Below, piece after piece: positions 18,461 through 28,922 of a stretch of DNA of 64,000 bases; the stretch's first letter is position 1; every line of letters starts with the position of its first letter. Source of the DNA: Proteobacteria bacterium SG_bin9. Its GTDB lineage: Bacteria > Pseudomonadota > Alphaproteobacteria > Rhizobiales > Xanthobacteraceae. The translations under genes were made by a program, and so were the position numbers. The DNA is taken from positions 26,258-90,257 of the forward strand of contig LWDM01000073.1 in the NCBI GenBank assembly GCA_002083525.1, written 5' to 3'. The notes beneath the pieces were generated by a model that was given only the letters and a program-made list of their open reading frames with translations, did not search any database and had not been told where the DNA came from.

Positions 18461-19462
18461 CTAAACCCGCACCATCCGCTTGCCGCGGTTCTCGCCGTTC
18501 AACAGACCGATCAGCGCCTGCGGCGTGTTCTCGATGCCGTTGATGATGTCTTCCTGCACCTTGAGCTTGCCGGACGCGACCCACGACTGCAGATCGGCGA
18601 GGGCCTTGTCGCGCTCGGCGTTGAAGTCGGTGACGATGAAGCCTTGCACGACGAGGCGCTTCACCACGATCAGGCCCGGCACGCCGCGCGGGCCGGTGGC
18701 CGACGGCGCGCCGTCATACTGCGAAACTGCGCCACAGCAGGCGATGCGGCCGCGGTTGTTCATCTGGAACAGGCAGGTCTCGAAGATGTCGCCGCCGACA
18801 TTGTCGAAGTAGACGTCGATGCCGTTCGGCGCGGCGGCCTTCAGTTCCTTGAACAGCGCCGTGTTCTTGTAGTCGACCGCCGCATCGAAGCCGAGTTCGC
18901 TCGTCAGCCACTTGCACTTCTCGGCGCCACCGGCGATGCCAACCGTGCGGCAGCCCTTGATCTTGGCGATCTGTCCGACGATCGAACCGACCGATCCGGC
19001 AGCTGCGGACACGACGACCGTGTTGCCTTCCTTGGGCTGTCCGACGTTGAGCAGGCCGAAGTAGGCCGTCAGTCCGGCAATGCCGTAGACGCTGAGCAGA
19101 TAAGACATCGGTTCGATCTTCGGCACCTTGATCAGGTGCTTCGCCGGCAACGCCGCGTAATCCTGCCAGCCGGTGTCCGCGAAGATGAGATCGCCGGTGG
19201 TAAAGCCCGGTGCTTTCGACGACACGACTTCGCTGATGCTGCCGCCGGCCATCACGGTGTTGGCCTCGACCGCCGCGCGGTAGGTCGCGCCCTGCATCCA
19301 GGCGCGGTTGGCGGCGTCGAGCGAAATCAGGCGCGTACGCAGCAGAACTTCGCCGTCCTTGGGCTCAGGCACCTTGCCGTCGACCAGTTTGAAATGGCTG
19401 GGACTGAGCTTGCCCGACGGCTTCTCAGCCAGGAGGACCTGGCGGTTGACGCTTGCACTCAT
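18461..19462 (-). CDS. NADPH-dependent oxidoreductase, CurA-like (zinc-free MDR family)
   Basis: A 333-residue medium-chain reductase without structural or catalytic zinc ligands. The Rossmann motif is VVVSAAAGSVGSIVGQIAK (about residue 155). The N-terminal block SLDAANRAWM and the substrate-loop FADTGWQDYAAL are typical of leukotriene B4 dehydrogenase/CurA enzymes, which reduce alpha,beta-unsaturated ketones with NADPH. It probably detoxifies reactive enones. It faces the small membrane protein gene tail to tail with a 9-bp gap. Confidence 0.9.
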   Translation of the reverse strand: MSASVNRQVLLAEKPSGKLSPSHFKLVDGKVPEPKDGEVLLRTRLISLDAANRAWMQGATYRAAVEANTVMAGGSISEVVSSKAPGFTTGDLIFADTGWQDYAALPAKHLIKVPKIEPMSYLLSVYGIAGLTAYFGLLNVGQPKEGNTVVVSAAAGSVGSIVGQIAKIKGCRTVGIAGGAEKCKWLTSELGFDAAVDYKNTALFKELKAAAPNGIDVYFDNVGGDIFETCLFQMNNRGRIACCGAVSQYDGAPSATGPRGVPGLIVVKRLVVQGFIVTDFNAERDKALADLQSWVASGKLKVQEDIINGIENTPQALIGLLNGENRGKRMVRV

Positions 19463-19667
19463 GACGCTCTCCCGTTTTAGCGGTCGTGTTGATTGAGATG
19501 GCCGCCTGTTCCCGAAAGGCTAGCGATACCGCCCGGAAATCACAACGCCGTTGGCTGTGTGGCGCATCGCCCACACTGTGGCGCCGTTGCTTTGGTCTCG
19601 CCCTGAGTTTGCCTTGGCACCCTATCTGGCCTCGGCTAATTTCCGTCCCGACCAAGGCGGCGGCTGC

Positions 19668-20300
19668 ATGGATTTGAGAGCAAAACCCACGCACGGATTG
19701 ATGGCGGCGGCCGTTCTTGCCGCCGTCTCGTTCGTGCAGTCTGCGAACGCGGTCGAGATGAGCAAGGACGTCGCCGATCTCTATACGTCGGTGTCGATCA
19801 ATCCGCCCAGCGCCACGTCGATGACCGTCTGCTACGGCTTCGTCTGCCGGCGCCGCACCATTCTCGATTTCAATGCAGCCGATCGCAAGGCGCTAACCCA
19901 GATCATGGCGGCGGCGAAATCAGCCGAAGCGGAGCGGGCAGCGATTCAGAAAGCGGTGATCTGGTTCGACAGGCGCATGGCGCCGGAACTCGGCACCGAC
20001 CGTCGCGTTGCCTATGCCGACTTCCGTCATTTCGACGCCGCGCACAATTACGATTGCTGGGATACGACCCGCAACACCACCAGCCTGCTGCTGGTGCTGC
20101 GCGAGTGGGGGCTGCTGAAACACCATACTGTCGGCAATCCGCGCTATCGCGGCAATCCGCTGCGTTTCCAGACGCCGCACAACACGGCCGTGCTGGTCGA
20201 TCGCACGTCGAAGATCGAATGGGCCGTCGATTTGTGGACGCGCAAGTTTGCCGAGGCGCCGGACGTCATGCCCGTCGAGAAATGGCTTACGGAGAACTGA
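19668..20300 (+). CDS. Secreted protein with a possible transglutaminase/papain-like Cys-His-Asp triad
   Basis: A 210-residue protein from the ATG at 19668, or 199 from the ATG at 19701. The signal peptide is AAAVLAAVSFVQSANA followed by VEMSKD. I do not recognise a named family. The order DCWDTTRNT (Cys at a helix start), PHNTAVLVD (His in a strand) and WAVDLWTR (Asp in the next strand) matches the layout of bacterial transglutaminase-like cysteine peptidases such as LapG. The CYGFVCRRR pair could form a disulfide. The catalytic reading is inference. Confidence 0.65.
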   Translation: MDLRAKPTHGLMAAAVLAAVSFVQSANAVEMSKDVADLYTSVSINPPSATSMTVCYGFVCRRRTILDFNAADRKALTQIMAAAKSAEAERAAIQKAVIWFDRRMAPELGTDRRVAYADFRHFDAAHNYDCWDTTRNTTSLLLVLREWGLLKHHTVGNPRYRGNPLRFQTPHNTAVLVDRTSKIEWAVDLWTRKFAEAPDVMPVEKWLTEN

Positions 20301-20397
20301 CGCCCGGCAATAACGGGCGTGAGGATCTCGCCTGGAGGAGAAGCCTGCGAACAGGTGCTCTGGAATCAGAAGTTCTGAAATCTAACGTCGTGAGTCC

Positions 20398-20422
20398 AAA
20401 AGCCTGCGTTTATGACGCAGGC
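20398..20422 (-). terminator. Intrinsic terminator of the cold-shock gene
   Basis: GCCTGCGT (20402-20409) pairs with ACGCAGGC (20415-20422). On the minus strand the 8-bp hairpin is followed by TTTT. It lies 10 bases after the stop codon of the cold-shock gene. Confidence 0.75.
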
Positions 20423-20431
20423 CTCGCCGTC

Positions 20432-20632
20432 TCAAACCTTGATGTTTTCCGCCGAGGTGCGGCCGCGGTTGGCAACCTCTTCGTACTCGATCGATTGACC
20501 TTCGTTGAGCGTGGAAAGTCCCGCCTTCTCGACCGCCGAGATGTGGACGAATACGTCCTTCCCACCGGTGCTGGGCTGAATAAATCCGTAGCCCTTGGTC
20601 GGGTTGAACCACTTAACAGTGCCTTTAGCCAT
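20432..20632 (-). CDS. Cold-shock domain protein (CspA family)
   Basis: A 66-residue single OB-fold nucleic-acid chaperone. Both RNA-binding motifs are present: KGYGFI and VFVHIS. It begins MAKGTVKWFNPTKG, the standard family start, and ends in ENIKV. GGAGA lies upstream of the ATG. It binds single-stranded RNA/DNA and melts mRNA structure in the cold or stationary phase. The leader contains a long hairpin (20665-20697), as often seen for thermally controlled csp messages. Confidence 0.96.
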   Translation of the reverse strand: MAKGTVKWFNPTKGYGFIQPSTGGKDVFVHISAVEKAGLSTLNEGQSIEYEEVANRGRTSAENIKV

Positions 20633-20664
20633 TACGTCGTCTCCGAAGAATCAAAACAATCAAT

Positions 20665-20697
20665 GGCGGCCGTTGCCCTGCCGGGCAGACGGCCGCC
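20665..20697 (-). promoter_or_regulatory. Stable hairpin in the cold-shock gene leader
   Basis: GGCGGCCGT (20665-20673) pairs with ACGGCCGCC (20689-20697). Inside it TGCCC (20674-20678) pairs with GGGCA (20683-20687), leaving one bulged base and a 4-base loop. It sits 32 bases upstream of the start codon. The rest of the 20698-20877 gap shows no gene and presumably holds the promoter. Confidence 0.55.
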
Positions 20698-20877
20698 TGT
20701 ATCAGAATAAGCCGAATGTCATGATGTTGGATAGGTACAAACAACAGCCATTGGCAATTCGCCGCGTTTGATGCAGGCGAACTGTTCCAAGTGCCGTGAC
20801 ACAGAACCGTGGCATGCCACCGGTCCGCACTTGAAGCAGATATTTGCAGGGGAACTGCTACGACCGCGTGACAGCGA

Positions 20878-20908
20878 AACGCCCGGCTGCGTTTTGCAAC
20901 CGGGCGTT
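20878..20908 (-). terminator. Terminator of the His-rich small protein gene
   Basis: AACGCCCGGCTGC (20878-20890) pairs with GCAACCGGGCGTT (20896-20908) with one mismatch. On the minus strand the stem is followed by a short T run. It lies just after the stop at 20929. Confidence 0.6.
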
Positions 20909-20928
20909 CCAGAATGTGTCTTACGCGA

Positions 20929-21198
20929 TCAGTAGGCGCAGACGTTCACAGTGCGCCAGCGCGGACCCTTCGGGGTCATGACGCGACGGGTCTGATAGCA
21001 GCCGCCGTCCTCGTAGTAGCCGCCACCGACCACAACCGGGCTGAAGCCGAGGCCAATGCCGAAGCCGTGGCCATGGAAGTGGTGATGATGGCCATGGTGC
21101 CAGCCCCAGCCGCCACCCGCCGAAGCGGTGGTCGGGGTGAGAGCAGCAGCGCCAATGGCGGTCGTGGCAACGAGGGCGAGAGCAAGCTTACGGAACAT
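20929..21198 (-). CDS. Small secreted His/Gly-rich protein
   Basis: An 89-residue protein beginning MFRKLALALVATT, with GGAGAA upstream of the ATG at 21198 and a signal peptide ending near TTASA. The mature part opens with a Gly-Trp-His cluster (HHGHHHHFHGHG) that could bind metal. It ends with a cysteine-containing motif (GGCYQTRRVMTPKGPRWRTVNVC) common to many small alphaproteobacterial envelope proteins. The function is unknown. The last two cysteines could form a disulfide in the periplasm. Confidence 0.75.
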   Translation of the reverse strand: MFRKLALALVATTAIGAAALTPTTASAGGGWGWHHGHHHHFHGHGFGIGLGFSPVVVGGGYYEDGGCYQTRRVMTPKGPRWRTVNVCAY

Positions 21199-21312
21199 AG
21201 CAATTCTCCGAATATGGGTGCGCGGGGCGGCGCGGGTTTCGCAATGGGCGGGCTGTCCGCCCGTCACGAAGTTGGACGCCCCCTCGGACGAACGGGTTCG
21301 AAACGAGGCGAT

Positions 21313-21328
21313 GATTTTCCGGAAAATC
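21313..21328. promoter_or_regulatory. Perfect 16-bp palindrome GATTTTCCGGAAAATC
   Basis: A perfect palindrome with no loop, 40 bases beyond the stop of the YcjF-like gene and 115 bases upstream of the His-rich protein start. It could be a transcription-factor operator for the latter. The lack of a loop argues against a terminator. A related half (GATTTT) recurs at 21341-21346. Confidence 0.4.
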
Positions 21329-21368
21329 GCAAAAATCGATGATTTTACAGTCGCTTGTGGAAGCGCGG

Positions 21369-22400
21369 CTATTCGCCCGGCTCGCGTTTGGCGAGCAAAT
21401 CCTTGGCGAGATCCGACAATGCCGGCCGTTCCAGCGCCGCGAACGGCAATGGGCGGATCACGTCGATTGCGGCAAGCCCGAGCCGCGCCGTCATCATGCC
21501 GTTGAGCACGCCTTCGCCAAGCCGCGCCGAGAGTTTCGCCGCGATGCCGTGGCCGAGCATCTGCTGGATCAGGCTGTCGCCGGCGGCGATGCCGCCGGTG
21601 ACGGCGAGGTGCGACAGCGCATGCCGCATCAGCCGGATCATGCCGAGCGCGCCGGGCCGCGCGCCGTAGAGCCGCGCCAGTTCGCGGATCATCCGCATCG
21701 CCGCGTAGGCAACGAACAGGATATCGAACACCGCGCGTGGACTGACCGCGGTTACAACCGACACGCGTTGTGCGGCGGCTGAGACGAGCGCGCGTGCATC
21801 GCGATCGAGCGGCGTCATCAATTCGCGTTCCGCCAGACGGATACGATCGGCGCCGTCGATGATGTCCCCGGCATGGCTTTCGAGCGATGCGCGTGCCCGC
21901 GCCAGCCGCGGGTTGCTGCCGGCGATCCTCAACAACTCATCGACGACCGCGCGGCCTTCGTTGCGATCGTCGCTGACCAGTGCTGCGGCCGCGCGCCGAT
22001 GCAGCTTCTCGATGGCGGAGAGGCGCGCGAGAGCGAGTGCCTCGCGGCCGACGATGACGAGAAACGCCACGAGTGTCGCCAGCGCGAGACCGAGGCCGAT
22101 CAGCCCGAGACCCTGATTGAACGCGAACAGATCGTCGATCAGCCGCGCGGCGCTGACGCTGACGCCGAGCGTCACCAAGCCGCCGAGCGCCGACCAGAAC
22201 AGCGCGCCCCAGCGGAAGCCGCGCCGCGCCGGCGGCAGCGGCGCTTCGATCGTCGCGGGAAGCTGCACAGTATCGGGCTCGGGGGTAACCTGTACGGTGC
22301 CGCGGAGCGGACGCGTGAAAGCTTCCCCCAGCTCATGCAGGATCACCGACGGATCGTCGAGCTTGAACGTCACGGGCTTGCGCGGCGGGTTCGTGGTCAT
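21369..22400 (-). CDS. ycjF: YcjF/TIGR01620 family membrane protein (DUF697)
   Basis: A 343-residue inner-membrane protein with two central hydrophobic segments (about 75-100 and 105-130) and a C-terminal DUF697 region (VSPRAVFDILFVAYAAMRMI, GGIAAGDSLIQQMLGHG). It is paired with the YcjX gene 22 bp upstream, as in the enterobacterial phage-shock-linked ycjXF pair. The exact role is unknown. It may anchor the YcjX GTPase-like protein to the membrane under envelope stress. Confidence 0.88.
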   Translation of the reverse strand: MTTNPPRKPVTFKLDDPSVILHELGEAFTRPLRGTVQVTPEPDTVQLPATIEAPLPPARRGFRWGALFWSALGGLVTLGVSVSAARLIDDLFAFNQGLGLIGLGLALATLVAFLVIVGREALALARLSAIEKLHRRAAAALVSDDRNEGRAVVDELLRIAGSNPRLARARASLESHAGDIIDGADRIRLAERELMTPLDRDARALVSAAAQRVSVVTAVSPRAVFDILFVAYAAMRMIRELARLYGARPGALGMIRLMRHALSHLAVTGGIAAGDSLIQQMLGHGIAAKLSARLGEGVLNGMMTARLGLAAIDVIRPLPFAALERPALSDLAKDLLAKREPGE

Positions 22401-22422
22401 CTGTCGTGTCTCGCCATCTCGC

Positions 22423-23889
22423 TCAGGTCAGTCTATCACCGATCAGGAACTGCAGCGCCCGGTCGAGGCGAATATGGGGCAGCGCAGGCTCGCCCGCATC
22501 GTCCTTTTCAAGGACCGGTGGGCGAAATCGCAAAAAGCGGAAGTCGGTTTCGTGCGCTTCCTTTTGCGAGAGGCCCTGGAACGCGCCCTTGTCGGCGAAC
22601 AGCTCGTCGAGTTCGGTCGGCAGATCGCCGGGGAAGGTCGCGACCTCGGTCTCGCCGTCGAACACGTCACCGTTGGCCGTCTCGCCCTTTGCCGGAATGC
22701 CGATGATCGACGGAAGCGTGTCGCGTCCGCGCTTCACTTGCGCCTCGCGCGTGGCCCGCACGGCGGCCAGCGCGACCACATCCACCGCAGCGCCCGCATG
22801 CTCGGCACGGGTGACGGCGCGGTCGGTCATGCGCCGCAGGATCGCCTCGAGGCGATCGTGGCTCGTGTGATGCAGATGATCGGCTTTCGTCGCGGCGAAC
22901 AGGATTCTGTCGGCGCGGGGACGCACCAGCGCGCTGAGAAAATTGCTGCGGCCGACGCGGAAGCAATCGAGGATACCGCCGAGCGCGGCTTCGAGGTCAT
23001 GCAGCGCGCTCGGACCGGCGTTGAACGCGGCAAGCGCATCGACGAGCACGATCTGCCGGTCGAGCCGTGCGAAGTGATCGCGGAAGAACGGCCGCACGAC
23101 CACGTCCTTGTACGCCTCATAGCGCCGCCGCATCATCGCCCACAGCGATCCCTCGGGTGCGTCTGAACCTTCCGGCAGATCGAGCGGTGCGAAGGTGAGG
23201 GCAGGGGAGCCGGCGAGATTGCCTGGCATCAGGAAGCGGCCCGGCGGCAACAGGCTCATGGCAAAGCGCTCGTCACGGCAGGCGCGCAGATAATCGGTGA
23301 ACAGCTTCGCCGCGGTGAGCGTCGCCTGCTCGTCCTCATGCGCCAGCGGATCGAGTGTGGCGAGATGTTTGTGCCAGTCGGCAGCGAGTTTGGTGCGCGG
23401 GCCTTCGCGCGCGAGCGCGAGGCTTTCCGCCGACCATTGCTCGTAGCTCTTGTCGAGCAGCGGCAGGTCGAGCAGCCATTCGCCCGGATAGTCGACGATG
23501 TCGAGCGTGAGGGTGCGGGTCGCGCCGTTTTCGCGCTGATAGTCGATGATGAGCCGCAGCTCGCTGATGCTGGTGGTCGATTGCGGCCACTGCCGCTCGC
23601 CGATCAGCGTCTTCAGATGCGCCTCATACGCAAAGCGCGGAATAGCGTCGTCAGGCTGCGGGGCGAGCCGCGCGCGGGCGATGCGGCCCGACGCCAGCGA
23701 CTCGAAGATCGGGAAGCGGCCGCCGCGCAGCAGGCCGTGCACCAGCGCGGTGATGAAGACCGTCTTGCCGGCGCGCGACAGGCCTGTGACGCCAAGCCGC
23801 ACGGTCGGGTTGAACAGGTTTGCGCCATAGTCCGCGAGCGCCAGTGCCGAGAGGCGGGCCTCCTCGACCAGATCGGAAAAGAAAGTCAT
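22423..23889 (-). CDS. ycjX: YcjX family P-loop NTPase
   Basis: A 488-residue cytoplasmic nucleotide-binding protein with Walker A GLSRAGKT (about residue 41) and a Walker B-like VDYPGEW. Downstream is ATKADHLH, resembling a G4-like TKAD base-recognition motif. An in-frame TTG at 23901 exists, but the ATG at 23889 gives MTFFSDLV and is preferred. YcjX proteins have GTPase-like folds and are stress-induced in other bacteria. The operon with ycjF supports a shared membrane-stress role. Confidence 0.88.
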   Translation of the reverse strand: MTFFSDLVEEARLSALALADYGANLFNPTVRLGVTGLSRAGKTVFITALVHGLLRGGRFPIFESLASGRIARARLAPQPDDAIPRFAYEAHLKTLIGERQWPQSTTSISELRLIIDYQRENGATRTLTLDIVDYPGEWLLDLPLLDKSYEQWSAESLALAREGPRTKLAADWHKHLATLDPLAHEDEQATLTAAKLFTDYLRACRDERFAMSLLPPGRFLMPGNLAGSPALTFAPLDLPEGSDAPEGSLWAMMRRRYEAYKDVVVRPFFRDHFARLDRQIVLVDALAAFNAGPSALHDLEAALGGILDCFRVGRSNFLSALVRPRADRILFAATKADHLHHTSHDRLEAILRRMTDRAVTRAEHAGAAVDVVALAAVRATREAQVKRGRDTLPSIIGIPAKGETANGDVFDGETEVATFPGDLPTELDELFADKGAFQGLSQKEAHETDFRFLRFRPPVLEKDDAGEPALPHIRLDRALQFLIGDRLT

Positions 23890-24118
23890 TGCGGACGACA
23901 AAACCTTTCAGGACGCAGGTCGGCAAGTGGCCGGACGGGCCACAGATGATGGCCGCAGGGCGGTATTCAAGAGCGATTGGCATGAATTTGGCAAGGCAGG
24001 AGACGGACTTGAATTGACCGCTACCGTCCTCAAAACGGTCACATAAGGTAAATCATTTCAGTCCAGCATCATGAGGCACCGCAAGTGCTTCGAGTCGTGA
24101 ACAGCAGTACGGGTCGGA

Positions 24119-24817
24119 ATGGCAATCTTTCGTTTCAAGTCTCCAGGGCCGCGTCATCTCATCAATGATATCGCCGGCGCCATTCACTGGAATTACGACC
24201 GCGCCGAACTGATCGCGGATAGCGTGGTCCACATCATCGGCCTCGGCTTCGGCCTCATCGCCTCCATCGTGCTGATTGTGCTCAGCGGTAAATTCTCCCC
24301 GCCATCGGATATTTTTGCCGTGTGCGTCTACGCGGTGGGGCTTCTCACCATGCTGGCGCTTTCGGCCGCTTACAACATGTGGCCGGTGAGCCCGCGCAAA
24401 TGGATCCTGCGGCGCTTCGATCACTCGGCGATCTATGTGCTGATCGCGGCGACCTACACACCGTTCGTGATGCAGATCAAGGATTCGACAGCGGCATGGC
24501 TGCTGCTCGGCGGCATCTGGTCGGTGGCGATCGCCGGCATTCTGCTCAAGCTGTTCCTGCCCGGCCGCTTCGATCGCGTCTCGATCGGCCTCTACCTCGC
24601 CATGGGCTGGAGCGGCTTTGCGGTGTGGGATGCGGTGGTGGCGGCCCTGCCGCCGCTGACCCTGGTGCTGATCGCGATCGGTGGGCTGCTCTATACGTTC
24701 GGCGTGGTGTTCCACGCCTGGCAGCGGCTGCGCTTCCAGAATGCGATCTGGCACGGATTTGTGTTGTCGGCGGCTGCCTGCCACTATGTGGCCGTGCTCG
24801 ACCTCGTGCTGGCGTAA
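24119..24817 (+). CDS. Hemolysin III family membrane protein (PAQR-like)
   Basis: A 232-residue inner-membrane protein with seven predicted segments. Conserved features of the HlyIII/YqfA group are ADSVVHIIGLGFG near the N-terminus, AAYNMWP, RRFDHSAIYVLIAATYTPF and the C-terminal FHAWQR and CHYVAVLDL. The His and Asp residues in these motifs resemble the metal site of PAQR receptors. A haemolytic role is unlikely, and the substrate is unknown. It is transcribed away from ycjX. Confidence 0.9.
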   Translation: MAIFRFKSPGPRHLINDIAGAIHWNYDRAELIADSVVHIIGLGFGLIASIVLIVLSGKFSPPSDIFAVCVYAVGLLTMLALSAAYNMWPVSPRKWILRRFDHSAIYVLIAATYTPFVMQIKDSTAAWLLLGGIWSVAIAGILLKLFLPGRFDRVSIGLYLAMGWSGFAVWDAVVAALPPLTLVLIAIGGLLYTFGVVFHAWQRLRFQNAIWHGFVLSAAACHYVAVLDLVLA

Positions 24818-24865
24818 CAACCGGCTGACGGCGAGCGCGCCGTTTTAATCAGCCGGGTTCTTCTC

Positions 24866-25657
24866 ATGGACATTGCAGGCCAGACCGTGGTCGTCACCGG
24901 CGGCGCCAACGGCATCGGCCGTGCGCTTGCCGAAATCTTTCACCGCAATGGCGCGAAGCACGTCGCCGTCGCCGATCTCGACGAGGCGAACGCGCAGGCG
25001 GTTGCGAAGGGCATCAACGGCTCGGCGTTCAAATGCGATGTGGGCAAAGAGAGCGACATCAAGCGCGTCGTCGACGAGACGGAAAAGAACCACGGCCCGA
25101 TCGGGCTGTTCTGTTCCAACGCCGGTATCGGCGGTGGTTTCGATCCGCTCTCGGTCAACGCCGGTGGCGTCAACGACGATCCGTGGATGCGCAGCTGGGC
25201 GATCCACGTGATGGCGCACGTCTACGCCGCGCGGCATCTGATCCCGCGCATGAAGGATCGCGGCGGCGGTTATTTTCTCAACACCATCTCGGCGGCAGGG
25301 CTGCTGTCGCAGGTCGGCAGCCCGGCGTATTCGACGACGAAGCACGCGGCTGTGGGCTTTGCCGAGAACCTCGCGATCTCGCATCGCGCGCACAACATCC
25401 GTGTCTCGATCCTGTGTCCGCAGGGTGTCGAGACCAACATGCTGGCCGGTCTGCCGAAGGGCCCGCAGTCCGGCGACGGCAATCTGATGCCGGAGGATGT
25501 CGCGGCCGCGGCGCTCGAGGGTATCCGCAAGGAGACGTTCTGCATCCTGCCGCACCCGCAAGTGCTGGGTTACATGCGCAAGAAGACGGAAGACTACGAT
25601 CGCTGGATCGGCGGCATGGCGAAGATCCAGGCCAAGTTGCGGGAAACAAGTAACTAG
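24866..25657 (+). CDS. Short-chain dehydrogenase/reductase
   Basis: A 263-residue classical SDR. The cofactor motif is TGGANGIGRA (residues about 11-20), with NAGIG following. The catalytic residues are Ser in NTISAAG and Tyr-x-x-x-Lys in YSTTKHA. Asp after the second strand (VADLDEA) suggests NAD preference. The substrate alcohol or ketone is unknown. The gene stands alone, followed at once by a repeat element. Confidence 0.9.
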   Translation: MDIAGQTVVVTGGANGIGRALAEIFHRNGAKHVAVADLDEANAQAVAKGINGSAFKCDVGKESDIKRVVDETEKNHGPIGLFCSNAGIGGGFDPLSVNAGGVNDDPWMRSWAIHVMAHVYAARHLIPRMKDRGGGYFLNTISAAGLLSQVGSPAYSTTKHAAVGFAENLAISHRAHNIRVSILCPQGVETNMLAGLPKGPQSGDGNLMPEDVAAAALEGIRKETFCILPHPQVLGYMRKKTEDYDRWIGGMAKIQAKLRETSN

Positions 25658-25659
25658 CT

Positions 25660-25777
25660 GTCATTCCGGAAGCCGCGCAGCGGCTGTCCGGAATCCATAT
25701 CCCCTGTGGTCATGATGCGGCAAGACAGGGGTTATGGATTCCGGGCTCGCTCGCAAGTGCTCGCGCCCCGGAATGAC
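25660..25777. repeat. Extragenic inverted repeat (GTCATTCCGG family), copy A
   Basis: Outer ends GTCATTCCGG and CCGGAATGAC (25768-25777) are perfect inverted repeats. An inner pair, 25688-25707 against 25725-25744 (CCGGAATCCATA core), matches at 19 of 20 bases. The 118-bp element lies between the SDR stop and the stop of the benzoylformate decarboxylase-like gene, between converging genes. A second copy in opposite orientation is at 27508-27654. Confidence 0.88.
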
Positions 25778-25783
25778 GAGCAA

Positions 25784-27409
<1,626 letters not shown>

Positions 27410-27507
27410 CGGAAGATCCTTGGCGTTTGCTTTTTGCGGTTACATGCGAGTAACCGGATACGCATGCATGTTAGCGCGGAGATGGTTGCCAAGGCAATTT
27501 CTTGGTT

Positions 27508-27654
27508 CGTCATTCCGGGACGCGAGCCCTTGCGAGCGAGCCCGGAATCCATAATCCCTGTGCTCTATTAGGGCAGAGCCATTATCGATTTTCGCCAAAC
27601 CGCTGCTGCGGTGTATGGATTCCGGACAGCCGCTGCGCGGCTTCCGGAATGACG
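27508..27654. repeat. Extragenic inverted repeat (GTCATTCCGG family), copy B
   Basis: CGTCATTCCGG (27508-27518) and CCGGAATGACG (27644-27654) are the outer arms. CCGGAATCCATA (near 27542-27553) and TATGGATTCCGG (27614-27625) are the inner arms. Compared with copy A the flanks are swapped: the Gly-codon-like GCGAGCG side is now on the left and the GCCGCTGCGCGGCTTCCGG side on the right, so it lies in opposite orientation. Confidence 0.88.
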
Positions 27655-27658
27655 AGAG

Positions 27659-28021
27659 CTAGCGGATGCGCGTCCAGCTTTCGCTCTTGCACACCACGGC
27701 GAGAACGCAGCCCTTCGTGGTCATGCGGTCGCCGGCGATGGTGACGACGACGGAGAACCTGAGGTCGCGCTGTGGATCGTAAGCGCTGCCGCTGAGGGTG
27801 CCGTCCGGTTGCGGCTTGACGTCGAAGATCACCTTGTCGCCGACCTTCTCGCTGGTCACGTCGGGACGGATGTAGGTGTCGGTCATGCAGATCTGCGCGC
27901 CGCACCGCTCGACCTTGACCCGCGCAATGCCGTCGCCGCGCGCCCACGCGCCGAAGAAACCGTCGGCCAAGGCAGTCGTCGGGAGCAGCGAGAGCAGGAG
28001 AGGGAGCAATGCGGCGCGCAT
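27659..28021 (-). CDS. Secreted DUF2147 protein
   Basis: A 120-residue periplasmic protein with a signal peptide (LLPLLLSLLPTTALA). The DUF2147 pattern is visible: GAWARGDGIARVKVERCG near the N-terminus, GDKVIFDVKP in the middle, and the last block MTTKGCVLAVVCKSESWTRI. The function is unknown. Its stop lies five bases from repeat copy B. Confidence 0.8.
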   Translation of the reverse strand: MRAALLPLLLSLLPTTALADGFFGAWARGDGIARVKVERCGAQICMTDTYIRPDVTSEKVGDKVIFDVKPQPDGTLSGSAYDPQRDLRFSVVVTIAGDRMTTKGCVLAVVCKSESWTRIR

Positions 28022-28061
28022 GCCGCGAAATACGCGGCAGCACGGGGTGCGGTTTCGCGGC

Positions 28062-28922
28062 TTAGAGCGTCGCGGTGCCCTTCATGGTCGGCTCGCCCTT
28101 GCTGTTGGCGGTCCACAGCTCCAGGCCCGCCGCCGTCTTGTTGGCGTTGACCGTGAACTCGGAGCCCTCGAACAGCGGCTGCAGGCCGCGATAGGCGAAT
28201 GTCGCCGGCGCCTTGCCGCCGTTGAGCTTGGCGGCGAACTCGACCAGCAGGGCCGCCTGCATCGGGCCGTGGAACACGAGGCCCGGATAGCCTTCGACCT
28301 TGGTGACGTAGTCACGGTCGTAATGAATACGGTGACCGTTGAAGGTCAGCGCCGAATAGCGGAACAGCAGCACGGTATCGGCCATGTGCTTTTCGACGTG
28401 CTGCGCGGCGGGCGGCGTCGGCGGGGCTTTCGGCGCGGTCTGCGGGCCGGTGGTCGCCTCGCGGTAGACGATGTCGTGGCGTTCCTTGATCGCGACGCCG
28501 CGCGGCGTCGAGATGGTGTGGTTGACCGCGACGAAGCACAGCGTGCCAGTCGAGCCGCTCTTGATGTTGATGTCGCCGATTGTCGACGAGCGCGTGACCT
28601 CATCGCCGACGCGTAGCGGGTCGATGAACTCGATCTCGCCGCCCGCCCACATGCGGCGCGGCAGCGGCACCGGCGGCAGGAAGCCGCCGCGCTTCGGATG
28701 GCCGTCTTCGCTCAGCTGAGAGGCGGGATAGACCGGCGGCGCGAGGCACCAGTGCGTCGTAAATGGTGCGGCATCGCCGGTCTTCGGCGAGCCGATGTCG
28801 AGGAACAGCGTCGCGCGCAGGCCCTTCACCAGTTGCGCGGTGACGACGTCGGAGACAGCTTCGGTCTTGCCGATCCACTGGCGCAGATGATCGATGTCGA
28901 GTTTCTCGGCTGTCGCGGTCAT
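28062..28922 (-). CDS. MaoC/HTD2-type acyl-CoA dehydratase (mesaconyl/itaconyl-CoA hydratase-like)
   Basis: A 286-residue double-hotdog protein. The N-terminal half contains the FAS1-like dehydratase region (HWCLAPPVYPASQLSEDGHPKRGGFLPP). The C-terminal half has the YSALTFNGHRIHYDRDYV motif with the catalytic His/Asp pair. It adds water to, or removes it from, a CoA-bound intermediate. It overlaps the CoA-transferase gene by four bases and is the last gene of the catabolic operon. Confidence 0.85.
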   Translation of the reverse strand: MTATAEKLDIDHLRQWIGKTEAVSDVVTAQLVKGLRATLFLDIGSPKTGDAAPFTTHWCLAPPVYPASQLSEDGHPKRGGFLPPVPLPRRMWAGGEIEFIDPLRVGDEVTRSSTIGDINIKSGSTGTLCFVAVNHTISTPRGVAIKERHDIVYREATTGPQTAPKAPPTPPAAQHVEKHMADTVLLFRYSALTFNGHRIHYDRDYVTKVEGYPGLVFHGPMQAALLVEFAAKLNGGKAPATFAYRGLQPLFEGSEFTVNANKTAAGLELWTANSKGEPTMKGTATL

